Assembly: GCA_014655195.1 (NCBI GenBank)
Contig: BNBH01000009.1
Coordinates: 204,431 to 268,430, forward strand
DNA: 64,000 bases
Direction of reading: 5' to 3'
Source: Streptomyces cellulosae
GTDB taxonomy: Bacteria > Actinomycetota > Actinomycetes > Streptomycetales > Streptomycetaceae
The notes under the pieces are model-generated. The model saw only the letters and a list, made by a program, of their open reading frames with translations. It had not been told where the DNA came from and did not search any database. Shown here piece after piece: positions 40,083-49,637 of the stretch (position 1 is its first letter; the number at the start of each line of letters is the position of its first letter). A program made the translations under genes and the position numbers.

Positions 40083-40114
40083 GAGGGGCGGGCCCCGCAC
40101 GGGACCCGCCCCTC
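40083..40114. terminator. Bidirectional hairpin between glsB-like gene and tyrS
   Basis: GAGGGGCGGG (40083-40092) pairs perfectly with CCCGCCCCTC (40105-40114), between the convergent stops at 40062 and 40130. Confidence 0.75.
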
Positions 40115-40129
40115 ACGCACACCACCGGG

Positions 40130-41398
40130 TCAGCCGGCCGCGACCTCCACGGCCGCCAGGTTCTTCTTGCCGCGGCGCAGCACCAGCCAGCGCCCGTGCA
40201 GCAGGTCCTCCCGGGCGGGAACGGCGTCCTCGGCGGTCACCTTGACGTTGTTCACGTAGGCGCCGCCCTCCTTCACCGTGCGCCGCGCGGCGGACTTGCT
40301 GGGCACCAGGCCGACCTCGGCGAAGAGGTCCACCACCGGGCCCAGCTCGGCCACCTTCACGTGCGGCACCTCGGAGAGCGCCGCGGCGAGCGTGCGCTCG
40401 TCCAGCTCATCCAGCTCGCCCTGGCCGAACAGGGCCTTCGAGGCGGCGATCACGGCGGCCGTCTGGTCGGCGCCGTGCACCAGCGTCGTCAGCTCCTCCG
40501 CCAGCGCGCGCTGCGCGGCACGCGCCTGCGGACGCTCCGCCGTCTGCCGCTCCAGCTCCTGCAGCTCCTCACGGGACTTGAAGGACAGGATCCGCAGGTA
40601 GCCCGAGATGTCCCGGTCGTCCACGTTCAGCCAGAACTGGTAGAACGCGTACGGCGTGGTCATCTCCGGGTCCAGCCAGACGGCGCCGCCCTCGGTCTTG
40701 CCGAACTTGGTGCCGTCCGCCTTGGTCATCAGCGGCGTCGCGAAGGCGTGGACCGTGGCGTCCGGCTCCAGGCGGTGGATCAGGTCGAGCCCGGCCGTGA
40801 GGTTGCCCCACTGGTCGCTGCCGCCCTGCTGCAGGGTGCAGCCGTAGCGGCGGTACAGCTGGAGGAAGTCCATCGCCTGCAGCAGCTGGTAGCTGAACTC
40901 CGTGTAGCTGATGCCCTCGGAGGACTCCAGCCGCCGGGCGACGGAGTCCTTCGTCAGCATCTTGTTGACGCGGAAGTGCTTGCCGATGTCCCGCAGGAAC
41001 TCGATCGCGGACAGGTTCGCCGTCCAGTCGAGGTTGTTGACCATCACGGCCGCGTTCTCGCCCTCGAAGGACAGGAACGGCTCGATCTGGCTGCGCAGCC
41101 GCTCCACCCAGCCCGCGACGGTCTCCGGCGAGTTCAGCGTGCGCTCGGCCGTCGGCCGCGGGTCGCCGATCTGCCCGGTCGCGCCGCCGACCAGCGCCAG
41201 CGGCCGGTGGCCGGCCTGCTGGAGCCGGCGCACGGTGAGCACCTGCACCAGATGCCCCACGTGCAGCGACGGCGCGGTCGGGTCGAAGCCGCAATAGAAC
41301 GTGACGGGACCGTCCGCGAGCGCCTTGCGCAAAGCGTCCTCGTCAGTGGACTGGGCGAACAGCCCGCGCCACTTCAGCTCGTCGACGATGTCCGTCAC
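40130..41398 (-). CDS. tyrS: Tyrosyl-tRNA synthetase
   Basis: Charges tRNA-Tyr. 422 residues, normal for bacterial TyrRS. Class I motifs are HVGH (residues 46-49, in [18 protein letters not shown]) and KFGKT (near 231, in the KMSKS position). Binding-site stretches are [10 protein letters not shown] and [10 protein letters not shown]. The C-terminal S4-type RNA-binding domain includes [22 protein letters not shown] start at 41398. The gap to the upstream tldE stop is 66 bp. Confidence 0.97.
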   Translation of the reverse strand: MTDIVDELKWRGLFAQSTDEDALRKALADGPVTFYCGFDPTAPSLHVGHLVQVLTVRRLQQAGHRPLALVGGATGQIGDPRPTAERTLNSPETVAGWVERLRSQIEPFLSFEGENAAVMVNNLDWTANLSAIEFLRDIGKHFRVNKMLTKDSVARRLESSEGISYTEFSYQLLQAMDFLQLYRRYGCTLQQGGSDQWGNLTAGLDLIHRLEPDATVHAFATPLMTKADGTKFGKTEGGAVWLDPEMTTPYAFYQFWLNVDDRDISGYLRILSFKSREELQELERQTAERPQARAAQRALAEELTTLVHGADQTAAVIAASKALFGQGELDELDERTLAAALSEVPHVKVAELGPVVDLFAEVGLVPSKSAARRTVKEGGAYVNNVKVTAEDAVPAREDLLHGRWLVLRRGKKNLAAVEVAAG

Positions 41399-41464
41399 GG
41401 TTCTCGTGTCTCCTCGGTGATCTGCGGCCGTACGGGTGACGGCCTGCTGCGAACGCCTACGAGG

Positions 41465-42859
41465 TTATACGCCCCGGCTGACCGAGCTCATATTGAAATC
41501 GGGGATGCGCAGCGCGGGCATCGCGGCCCGGGTGAACCAGTCGCTCCACTCCCGGGGCAGCGTCTTCTCCGTACGGCCCGCCTCCGCCGCCCGGCCCAGC
41601 AGGTCCACCGGCGACTCGTTGAACCGGAAGTTGTTCACCTCACCGGTGACCTCGCCGTTCTCCACCAGGTATACGCCGTCCCTGGTCAGCCCGGTGAGCA
41701 GCAGCGTCGCCGGATCCACCTCGCGGACGTACCACAGGCAGGTCAGCAGCAGCCCCCGCTCGGTGGCCGCGACCATCTCCTCCAGCGAGCGGTCCTCGCC
41801 GCCGTCCAGGATCAGGTTGTCCACGGCAGGCGCGGTCGGCAGGCCGGTCAGGCCCGCGCTGTGCCGACTGGTGGTCAGCCGGTGCAGCTCGCCCTCGCGC
41901 ACCCAGTCCGTCGCCGACAGCGGCAGCCCGTTGTCGAACACCGACTGGTCGCCGCCCGAGGAGTGCGCGATCACGAACGGCGCCGACTCGAGCCCCGGCT
42001 CGTTCGGGTCGCTGCGCAGCGTCAGCGGCAGCTCGGTCAGCCGCTCGCCGACGCGGGTGCCGCCGCCCGGCTTGGAGAACACCGTGCGGCCCTCCGCCGC
42101 GTCCCGCCCGGACGCCGACCAGAACTGGTAGATCAGCAGGTCCGCCACCGCCGTCGGCGGCAGCAGCGTCTCGTACCGGCCCGCCGGCAGCTCGAGACGC
42201 CGCTCCGCCCAGCCGAGCCGTACGGCCAGCTCGGCGTCCAGCGCGGCCGGGTCGACGTCCTTGAAGTCGCGGGTGGAGCGGCCCGCCCACGCCGACCGGG
42301 TGCGGTCCGGGGACTTGGCGTTGATCTCCAGGGTGCCGTTCGGCTGGTCGTGCCGCAGCCGCAGCCCCGTCGACGTGCCCAGGTAGGTGGAGACCATCTC
42401 GTGGTTGGCGAAGCCGTACAGCTCCCGGCCGCCCGCCCGCGCCCGCGCGAACGACTCGCCCAGCGCCGGCGCGAAGTCGGCGAACACCGCGGAGGTCGTC
42501 TCCGCGGGCGCCTCCGTGAACTCGGGCGACGGCTCCACACCCGTCACCAGCGGCTGCGCGTCCTCGGCCGGACCGGCGCCGCGGGCGGCGGCCTCGGCGG
42601 CCCGCACCAGCGGCTCCAGCTCGTCCACGGTCACGGCGGACCGTGACACCACCCCGGAGGCCGTTCCCTGGGCGCCGTCCACCGTGGCGATCACGGTGAG
42701 GGTGCGCCCGCGGGTCACCCCGTTCGTGGTGAGCGCGTTGCCCGCCCAGCGGAGGTTGGCGGACGAGTGCTCGTCGGCGATCACGACACAGCCGTCGGAC
42801 CGGGACAGCTCCAGGGCACGCTCGACGATCTCGTGCGGCTTGGTGGTGCGCGCGCTCAT
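41465..42859 (-). CDS. TldE/PmbA-type metallopeptidase partner subunit
   Basis: 464 residues; the non-catalytic-looking member of the TldD/TldE pair. It lacks HExxxH. The C-terminal half has the family pattern FVIAHSSGGDQSVFDNGLPL, NLILDGGEDRSLEEMVAATE and YLVENGEVTGEVNNFRFNES. TldE helps TldD cut unstructured peptides, for example in maturing modified peptides. The ATG at 42859 overlaps the tldD stop (ATGA), so the pair is made together. Confidence 0.93.
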   Translation of the reverse strand: MSARTTKPHEIVERALELSRSDGCVVIADEHSSANLRWAGNALTTNGVTRGRTLTVIATVDGAQGTASGVVSRSAVTVDELEPLVRAAEAAARGAGPAEDAQPLVTGVEPSPEFTEAPAETTSAVFADFAPALGESFARARAGGRELYGFANHEMVSTYLGTSTGLRLRHDQPNGTLEINAKSPDRTRSAWAGRSTRDFKDVDPAALDAELAVRLGWAERRLELPAGRYETLLPPTAVADLLIYQFWSASGRDAAEGRTVFSKPGGGTRVGERLTELPLTLRSDPNEPGLESAPFVIAHSSGGDQSVFDNGLPLSATDWVREGELHRLTTSRHSAGLTGLPTAPAVDNLILDGGEDRSLEEMVAATERGLLLTCLWYVREVDPATLLLTGLTRDGVYLVENGEVTGEVNNFRFNESPVDLLGRAAEAGRTEKTLPREWSDWFTRAAMPALRIPDFNMSSVSRGV

Positions 42860-44379
42860 CGCCCGGCCTCCTGCGTGGTGTTGAGGATGTTGACTCCCTT
42901 GAACAGGGCGGACGGGCAGCCGTGCGAGACCGCCGCGACCTGGCCCGGCTGGGCCTTGCCGCAGTTGAAGGCGCCGCCCAGGACGTACGTCTGCGGACCG
43001 CCGACGGCGGCCATGGAGCCCCAGAAGTCGGTGGTCGTGGCCTGGTAGGCGACGTCCTTCAGCTGGCCGGCCAGCCGGCCGTTCTCGATGCGGTAGAAGC
43101 GCTGCCCGGTGAACTGGAAGTTGTAGCGCTGCATGTCGATGGACCACGACCGGTCGCCGACCACGTAGATGCCGCGGTCGACCGACCCGATCAGGTCCTC
43201 CGTCGACATCCCGGCCGGGTCGGGACGCAGCGACACGTTGGCCATGCGCTGCACCGGCACATGGCCGGGGGAGTCGGCGAACGCGCACCCGTTGGACCGC
43301 TCGAAGCCGGTGAGCTTCGCGATCCGCCGGTCCAGCTGGTAGCCGACCAGCGTGCCGTCCCTCACCAGGTCCCAGGACTGCGCCTCGACGCCCTCGTCGT
43401 CGTAGCCGACGGTCGCCAGGCCGTGCTCGGCGGTGCGGTCGCCGGTGACGTTCATCAGCTCGGAGCCGTACCTGAGCTTGCCGAGCTGGTCGAAGGTGGC
43501 GAACGAGGTGCCCGCGTAGGCGGCCTCGTAGCCGAGGGCGCGGTCCAGCTCGGTGGCGTGCCCGATCGACTCGTGGATGGTGAGCCACAGGTTGGACGGG
43601 TCCACCACCAGGTCGTACAGCCCCGGCTCCACGCTCGGCGCGCGCATCTTCTCGGCGAGCAGCTCGGGGATCCGCGCCAGCTCGTCGTCCCAGTCCCAGC
43701 CGGTGCCCGTCAGGTACTCCCAGCCGCGTCCGGCCGGCGGCGCGAGGGTGCGCATGGAGTCGAACTCGCCGCTGGACTCGTCGACGGACACCGCCGTCAG
43801 CACCGGGTGCAGCCGCACGCGCTGCTGTGTGGTCACGGTCCCGGCGGTGTCCGCGTAGAACTTGTTCTCGTGCACGGTGAGCAGCGAGGCGTCCACGTGG
43901 TCGACGCCGTTCGCGGCGAGCAGCCGCCGGCTCCACTCGGCCAGCAGCCCGGCCTTCTCCTCGTCGGGCACGGTGAACGGGTCGGTCTCGTAGGACGACA
44001 CCCAGGTCTTGTCGGCGTGCACCGGCTCGTCGGCCAGCTCCACGCGCTCGTCGCTCCCGGCCGCCCTGATCACCTGCGCGGACAGCTTCGCCATGGCCAC
44101 CGCCTGGGAGGCGACCTTCGCGGCGGCGTCGAGGGTGAGGTCCACCCCGGACGCGAAGCCCCAGGTGCCGCCGTGCACCACCCGCACCGCGTACCCGAGG
44201 TCGGTGGTGTCCGACGAACCGGCGGGCTTGGCGTCCCTCAGCCGCCAGGAGGCGCTGCGCACCCGCTCCAGACGGAAGTCCGCGTGCTCCGCCCCGAGCG
44301 CCCGCGCCCGGGCGAGCGCGGCGTCGGCGAGGGCGCGTAGCGGCAGGGCTGTGAAGGCTTCGTCAATGCTATGAGACAC
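42856..44379 (-). CDS. tldD: TldD-type zinc metallopeptidase
   Basis: 507 residues; catalytic subunit of the TldD/TldE peptidase. The metal site HESIGHATE (H-E-x3-H) is near residue 265, and the third ligand Cys lies in GAFNCGKAQPGQ close to the C-terminus. Other family stretches: NVSLRPDPAGMSTEDLIGSV and DRGIYVVGDRSWSIDM. GTG at 44379. In other bacteria the complex degrades flexible peptides and can process RiPP precursors; no RiPP genes are nearby. Confidence 0.95.
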   Translation of the reverse strand: MSHSIDEAFTALPLRALADAALARARALGAEHADFRLERVRSASWRLRDAKPAGSSDTTDLGYAVRVVHGGTWGFASGVDLTLDAAAKVASQAVAMAKLSAQVIRAAGSDERVELADEPVHADKTWVSSYETDPFTVPDEEKAGLLAEWSRRLLAANGVDHVDASLLTVHENKFYADTAGTVTTQQRVRLHPVLTAVSVDESSGEFDSMRTLAPPAGRGWEYLTGTGWDWDDELARIPELLAEKMRAPSVEPGLYDLVVDPSNLWLTIHESIGHATELDRALGYEAAYAGTSFATFDQLGKLRYGSELMNVTGDRTAEHGLATVGYDDEGVEAQSWDLVRDGTLVGYQLDRRIAKLTGFERSNGCAFADSPGHVPVQRMANVSLRPDPAGMSTEDLIGSVDRGIYVVGDRSWSIDMQRYNFQFTGQRFYRIENGRLAGQLKDVAYQATTTDFWGSMAAVGGPQTYVLGGAFNCGKAQPGQVAAVSHGCPSALFKGVNILNTTQEAGR

Positions 44380-45397
<1,018 letters not shown>

Positions 45398-45402
45398 CAC
45401 AC

Positions 45403-46170
45403 ATGAGCGGAATTCTCGAGGGCAAGCGCGTCCTGATCACCGGTGTGCTGACGGAGGCGTCGATCGCCTTCCACACCGCGAAGCTGGCCCAGGAGCAGGG
45501 CGCCGAGATCATCCTGACCGCGTTCCCGCGGCCCACCCTGACCGAGCGCATCGCCAAGAAGCTGCCCAAGCCCGCCAAGGTCATCGAGCTCGACGTCACC
45601 AACGACGAGCACCTGGGCCGCCTGGCCGACGTCGTCGGCGAGGAGCTCGGCGGCCTGGACGGCGTCGTGCACTCCATCGGCTTCGCGCCGCAGGACGCCC
45701 TCGGCGGCAACTTCCTCAACACGCCGTTCGAGTCGGTCGCCACGGCCATGCACGTCTCGGCGTTCTCCCTGAAGTCGCTCACGATGGCCTGCCTGCCGCT
45801 GATGCAGAACGGCGGCTCCGTCGTCGGCCTCACCTTCGACGCGCAGTACGCCTGGCCGCAGTACGACTGGATGGGCCCGGCGAAGGCCGCTCTGGAAGCC
45901 ACCAACCGCTACATGGCGCGCGACCTGGGCAAGCAGGACATCCGCTGCAACCTCATCTCGGCCGGTCCGCTCGGCTCGATGGCCGCCAAGTCCATCCCCG
46001 GCTTCGCCGAGCTGGCCTCCGTGTGGGACACCCGCGCCCCGCTGGAGTGGGACCTGAAGGACCCGGAGCCCGCCGGCCGCGGCGTCGTCGCCCTGCTGAG
46101 CGACTGGTTCCCGAAGACCACGGGCGAGATCGTCCACGTGGACGGCGGTCTGCACGCCATCGGCGCCTGA
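45403..46170 (+). CDS. fabI: Enoyl-ACP reductase (NADH), FabI/InhA type
   Basis: Last reductive step of fatty-acid elongation; 255 residues. The start MSGILEGKRVLITGVLTEAS is that of the FabI/InhA family. The catalytic signature is Tyr-x6-Lys: YDWMGPAK (Tyr near 154, Lys near 161). LTFDAQYAWPQ precedes it, and AGPLGSMAAKSIPGF forms the substrate lid. ATG at 45403, 5 bp after fabG. The pair ends in a strong hairpin. This is the family targeted by triclosan and isoniazid-type inhibitors. Confidence 0.97.
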   Translation: MSGILEGKRVLITGVLTEASIAFHTAKLAQEQGAEIILTAFPRPTLTERIAKKLPKPAKVIELDVTNDEHLGRLADVVGEELGGLDGVVHSIGFAPQDALGGNFLNTPFESVATAMHVSAFSLKSLTMACLPLMQNGGSVVGLTFDAQYAWPQYDWMGPAKAALEATNRYMARDLGKQDIRCNLISAGPLGSMAAKSIPGFAELASVWDTRAPLEWDLKDPEPAGRGVVALLSDWFPKTTGEIVHVDGGLHAIGA

Positions 46171-46185
46171 CGGCGAGTACAGCCT

Positions 46186-46220
46186 GAGGGCCCGCGTCCC
46201 CCGAGGGGGCGCGGGCCCTC
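46186..46220. terminator. Bidirectional hairpin after fabG-fabI
   Basis: GAGGGCCCGCG (46186-46196) pairs perfectly with CGCGGGCCCTC (46210-46220), and inner CCCCC/GGGGG extends the stem. It lies between the convergent stops at 46170 and 46243. Confidence 0.8.
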
Positions 46221-46242
46221 ACGTGTGTCCGGAAGGGCTCGC

Positions 46243-46935
46243 TCAGCCGCTCGCGCGGGAGGTGAACCGCCCCGGCTTGCACGCCATCGGGTAGGAGGCG
46301 GCCTCCTCGGCCGCCGTCGCCTCGTCGCCCGCGCGGATCGCGTCCACCAGCCGGCTGTGGTCCATGTGCGTCTCCGGCGACATGTCCCCGCCCACGTCGT
46401 CGCGCAGCCAGTCCCGCAGCACCTCGCCCAGGTCCGCGTACAGCGCGGTCATCACGTCGTTGTGCGAGGCGGCCACGACGGCCATGTGGAACGTCGCGTC
46501 CGCCGTCACGAACGTCTCCGCGTCGCCCGACTCCCACGCCTCCTCACGGCGCCGCAGGAGCGCGTCGAGCTGCTTCAGGTCCTTCTCCGTACGCCGCTGC
46601 GCCGCCAGCCGCGCCGCCGACGACTCCAGGGAGGAACGCAGCTCGGCGATGTGCCGGGGGTCGGCCTCGGCGAAGCGGCGGTGCATCACACCCGCCAGCT
46701 CGCTCGTGGCGAGCACATAGGTGCCGGAGCCCTGGCGGATGTCGAGCAGGCCGTTGTGCGCCAGCGCGCGCACCGCCTCACGGACGGTGTTGCGGGCGAC
46801 CCCCAGCTGTTCGACCAGCTCCGGCTCGGTGGGGACGCGTGAGCCGACCGGCCACTCGCCCGACGTGATCTGGGCCCGCAGGGCGGCGATGACCTGCTCG
46901 GACAGCGCGGATCGGCGCGGATGGCTCAGAGGCAT
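46243..46935 (-). CDS. GntR/FadR-family transcriptional regulator
   Basis: 230 residues. An N-terminal winged helix (SEQVIAALRAQITSGEWPVG, VPTEPELVEQLGVARNTVRE, GLLDIRQGSGTYVLA) and a C-terminal all-helical FCD-type domain with HMAVVAASHNDVMTALYADL and MDHSRLVDAIRAGDEA, which holds possible metal or acid-effector ligands. Divergent from an MFS exporter gene whose promoter carries a near-palindrome, its likely target. ATG at 46935. Confidence 0.92.
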   Translation of the reverse strand: MPLSHPRRSALSEQVIAALRAQITSGEWPVGSRVPTEPELVEQLGVARNTVREAVRALAHNGLLDIRQGSGTYVLATSELAGVMHRRFAEADPRHIAELRSSLESSAARLAAQRRTEKDLKQLDALLRRREEAWESGDAETFVTADATFHMAVVAASHNDVMTALYADLGEVLRDWLRDDVGGDMSPETHMDHSRLVDAIRAGDEATAAEEAASYPMACKPGRFTSRASG

Positions 46936-46979
46936 GCTTCACCTTCGCACGGCGTAGGCCGCGTACGACGTCCGCGACA

Positions 46980-47017
46980 TGGACAACCAATCATCCCATG
47001 ATTCTATGATGGGTGTC
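46980..47017 (+). promoter_or_regulatory. Promoter and operator of the MFS gene
   Basis: A -10 box TATGAT (47005-47010) lies exactly 7 nt before the ATG at 47018, so the transcript should be leaderless. TGGACA (46980-46985) is a possible -35, with a 19-nt spacer. A near-palindrome, CCCATGATTCTATGATGGG (46995-47013), overlaps the -10 and is a good candidate GntR operator: binding would block RNA polymerase. Confidence 0.6.
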
Positions 47018-48370
47018 ATGACTCGTATGACTGGTGGCGGAACCCGGACGACAGCGTCCGCCACCGCCCGTACGCCCGCCACGACCGCGCTCCCGGAACA
47101 GCCCGGCGCCCCCCTGCGCGCGTGGCGGAAACGGCTGCTCGTCGCCGGCATCGTGCTGGCCGCCCTCAACCTGCGCCCCGCCATCACCAGCTTCGGCGCC
47201 CTCCTCGAAGAGGTGCGCGCCGGGCTCGGCATGAGCGGCAGCGTCGCCGGCCTGCTCACCTCCCTGCCCGCGCTGTGTTTCGCCGTCTTCGGCGTCACCG
47301 CGCCCCGCCTGGCCCGCCGCTTCGGCCCCGCCTCCGTGGTGTGCGCCGGCATGGCCGCCATCACCACCGGCCTGCTCGTGAGGCCCTACGTCGGCAGCAC
47401 GGCCGCCTTCCTGCTCGCCAGCGGTCTCGCGCTCGGCGGCATAGCCGTGAGCAACGTGCTGATGCCGGTCATCGTCAAGCGCTGGTTCCCCGACCGGGTC
47501 GGCTCCATGACCGGCCTGTACTCGATGGCCCTCGCCCTCGGCACCGCCTCGGCGGCGGCCGTGACCGTCCCGGTGACCGACGCGCTCGGCGGCGACTGGC
47601 AGGCGGGCCTCGCCGTCTGGGCGGCCCTCGCGGCGGCCGCCGCCCTGCCCTGGCTCGCCTTCGTACGGGACCGGGGCGGCGCCTCGGGAGCCTCCGGGGC
47701 GCCGGAGCCGTCGCAGGGGGACGGGCGTCCCGAGGAGCGGCCCGCCGGGCAGACGCCGGCGCTGCGTATCACCCGCAGCCGTACGGCGTGGGCGCTGGCC
47801 GTGTTCTTCGGGCTCCAGGCCACCGGCGCCTACATCACCATGGGCTGGATGGCGCAGATCTTCCGGGACGCGGGCGTCTCCGCGGGCCGGGCGGGAATGC
47901 TGGTCGCCGTCACCATGGTGATGGGGGTCCCCCTGGCGTTCGTCATCCCGCGGATCGCCGCCCGGCTGCCCCGGCAGGGTCCCATCGTGGTCGGGCTGGG
48001 CGTCAGCGGCCTGCTCGGGTACGCGGGTCTCTGGTTCGCACCGGCCGCGGGCGCATGGGCCTGGGCGGTGCTGCTGGGCATCGCCAACTGCGCCTTCCCG
48101 CTCGCGCTCACCATGGTCGGCATGCGGGCGCGTACCGGCGCGGGCGTGGCCCAGCTGTCGGCCTTCGCGCAGAGCACCGGCTATCTGATCTCCATCCCCG
48201 GGCCGCTGCTGGTGGGCGTGCTGTACCAGCACAGCGGGGGCTGGGGGCTGCCGATCGCGCTCATGGCGGCTCTGATGGTTCCGCAGATGGTCTTCGGGGT
48301 GATGGCCGGACGGGACCGCACGGTGGAGGACGAGGCGGCACGCCGAGACGCCGCCCGGAGCACCCCCTGA
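47018..48370 (+). CDS. MFS transporter, CynX/NimT-like
   Basis: 450 residues with 12 predicted helices. The CynX/NimT marks are LNLRPAITSFGALLEEVRAG in helix 1 and GIAVSNVLMPVIVKRWFPDR after helix 4. A polar loop between the halves contains RPEERPAGQTPALRITRSRT. The substrate is unknown (cyanate, nitroimidazole and small-acid exporters are in this group). The ATG at 47018 is chosen because it fits a leaderless promoter; the in-frame ATG at 46979 lies upstream of the -10. A 38-residue protein follows. Confidence 0.88.
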   Translation: MTRMTGGGTRTTASATARTPATTALPEQPGAPLRAWRKRLLVAGIVLAALNLRPAITSFGALLEEVRAGLGMSGSVAGLLTSLPALCFAVFGVTAPRLARRFGPASVVCAGMAAITTGLLVRPYVGSTAAFLLASGLALGGIAVSNVLMPVIVKRWFPDRVGSMTGLYSMALALGTASAAAVTVPVTDALGGDWQAGLAVWAALAAAAALPWLAFVRDRGGASGASGAPEPSQGDGRPEERPAGQTPALRITRSRTAWALAVFFGLQATGAYITMGWMAQIFRDAGVSAGRAGMLVAVTMVMGVPLAFVIPRIAARLPRQGPIVVGLGVSGLLGYAGLWFAPAAGAWAWAVLLGIANCAFPLALTMVGMRARTGAGVAQLSAFAQSTGYLISIPGPLLVGVLYQHSGGWGLPIALMAALMVPQMVFGVMAGRDRTVEDEAARRDAARSTP

Positions 48371-48405
48371 CCGGTGCCGGGCGGGGAGGATGCGACACTT
48401 TCCCC

Positions 48406-48522
48406 ATGCCAGTCCTCGAGCCGAACCCGCAGAACGGCCAGAAGAAGATGCTGCTCGTCTTCGGCGCCTTCTTCGCGATCTTCATCGTCATCGGCGTCAT
48501 CGCGACGGTGCTCGCGCCCTGA
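48406..48522 (+). CDS. SGM_5486-type transporter-associated micro-protein
   Basis: 38 residues: MPVLEPNPQNGQKKMLLVFG then one membrane helix of about 20 residues ending TVLAP. This matches a named family of small proteins encoded after CynX-type MFS genes in Streptomyces. It lies 35 bp after the MFS stop. The role is not established; a small subunit or regulator of the transporter is likely. Confidence 0.85.
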   Translation: MPVLEPNPQNGQKKMLLVFGAFFAIFIVIGVIATVLAP

Positions 48523-48724
48523 GCCCGGCCCGGCAGACGCCCGATCCCCGGGCGCGGTGACCGGTTCCGCGCCCTGAGGGTGGTGCTGGCACCCCCGTCC
48601 CCTAGGGGGCCAGGCTCAGGGTCAAGTGGGTGGATCACCGGATGGGTTGGAGCCCCGCCGATCCGTACCTTCGAGATGTGGCCGCGGCAGGCGGCCACCG
48701 GACACTCGAAGAGCGGAGGCACCC

Positions 48725-48931
48725 ATGTCGGCGCGCACGCACTCCCGGCCCGTTCCGGCCCCCCGGGCCGGTGCCGCCACCCGGCTGCCGTGGTGGGCCC
48801 TGGCCCTCCCCGCCCTCGCCTTCGTGGCCCTGCTCGCCCTCGTACTGAACCCCTCCGACGCGCACGCGGCCGCCGGTGAGCCCGCGCTCACCCTCCTCGT
48901 CGAGCGGGCGCAGCAGCTCATGGCCCGCTGA
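48725..48931 (+). CDS. Small secreted or membrane-anchored protein
   Basis: 68 residues with a basic, Pro-rich start, one hydrophobic segment (about residues 22-42, LPWWALALPALAFVALLALV) and a possible signal cleavage near DAHAAA, which would leave only ~20 residues outside. ATG at 48725 has GCGGAGG about 6 nt upstream. The upstream DNA (48594-48612) has a CCCCTAGGGG palindrome. Unknown function; conserved-looking but unplaced. Confidence 0.75.
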   Translation: MSARTHSRPVPAPRAGAATRLPWWALALPALAFVALLALVLNPSDAHAAAGEPALTLLVERAQQLMAR

Positions 48932-48994
48932 ACGCGCCGAGGCGCCGGTCAACTCCCTGCGCCCCGTGGCCTGTTTCGTGCGAAGCTGGGTGTC

Positions 48995-49513
48995 ATGAGC
49001 GTCGCAGAACCCCGCAGGATTGTCCTTTTCCGGCATGCGAAAGCCGACTGGCCTCCGGTGTCCGACCACGAGCGGCCCCTCGCCGAGCGAGGCCGCCTGG
49101 ACGCAGCGGCCGCCGGCCGCAAGCTGGCCGACTCCGGCGTCGCCTTCGACCTGGCCCTGTGCTCCACGGCGGTCCGCACCCGCGAGACCTGGAAGCTGGC
49201 GGTCCACGAGTTCCCGAAGCGGCCGAAGACCGTCTACGAGGAGCGGATCTACGAGGCCTCGCCCGGTGAGCTGATCGCCCTGCTCAACGAGACCCCCGAC
49301 GACGCGCAGAACGTCCTGCTGATCGGACACAACCCGGGCGTGCAGGGGCTGGCCGACATCCTGGCCGGCGCATCCGAGGGCGACGCGCGCGAGCGGATGA
49401 CGCGGCGCGGCTTCCCGGCCGCCGCCTTCGCGGTCCTGACCTTCACCGGCCCCTGGAAGTCCCTGGAGCCCGGCACGGCCACGCTGGTCGACTACTGGGC
49501 GCCCACGGAGTGA
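48995..49513 (+). CDS. SixA-like histidine phosphatase family protein
   Basis: 172 residues of the histidine phosphatase (RHG) superfamily, SixA branch. The phosphate-accepting His is in IVLFRHAKADWPP (RHA instead of RHG, as in SixA-like proteins); CSTAVRTRETW supplies Arg; the second His is in VLLIGHNPGVQ. Substrate unknown: phosphohistidine on proteins, or a small phosphate ester. ATG at 48995. Followed by a strong hairpin terminator. Confidence 0.9.
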   Translation: MSVAEPRRIVLFRHAKADWPPVSDHERPLAERGRLDAAAAGRKLADSGVAFDLALCSTAVRTRETWKLAVHEFPKRPKTVYEERIYEASPGELIALLNETPDDAQNVLLIGHNPGVQGLADILAGASEGDARERMTRRGFPAAAFAVLTFTGPWKSLEPGTATLVDYWAPTE

Positions 49514-49535
49514 CCCCCGGCTGACCCGCCCGGCA

Positions 49536-49580
49536 CGGCAGGGGCCCGGCACCGACCTCGTCGGCGCCGGGCCCCTGCCG
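49536..49580. terminator. Bidirectional 15-bp hairpin between sixA-like gene and serB
   Basis: A perfect 15-bp stem (49536-49550 with 49566-49580) and a 15-nt loop between convergent genes. Directly after it a GGCCGGTCCGTCGTC motif is repeated (about 49588-49626). Confidence 0.8.
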
Positions 49581-49637
49581 TCGTCACGGCCGGTCCGTCG
49601 TCGGGGCCGGTCCGTCGTCACGGCCGGTGCGCGCCGC

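Noticed and set aside
46979..47017. ATG at 46979 as the MFS start
   Set aside because: It lies upstream of a well-placed -10 box and inside the probable -35 region; the ATG at 47018 has leaderless spacing.
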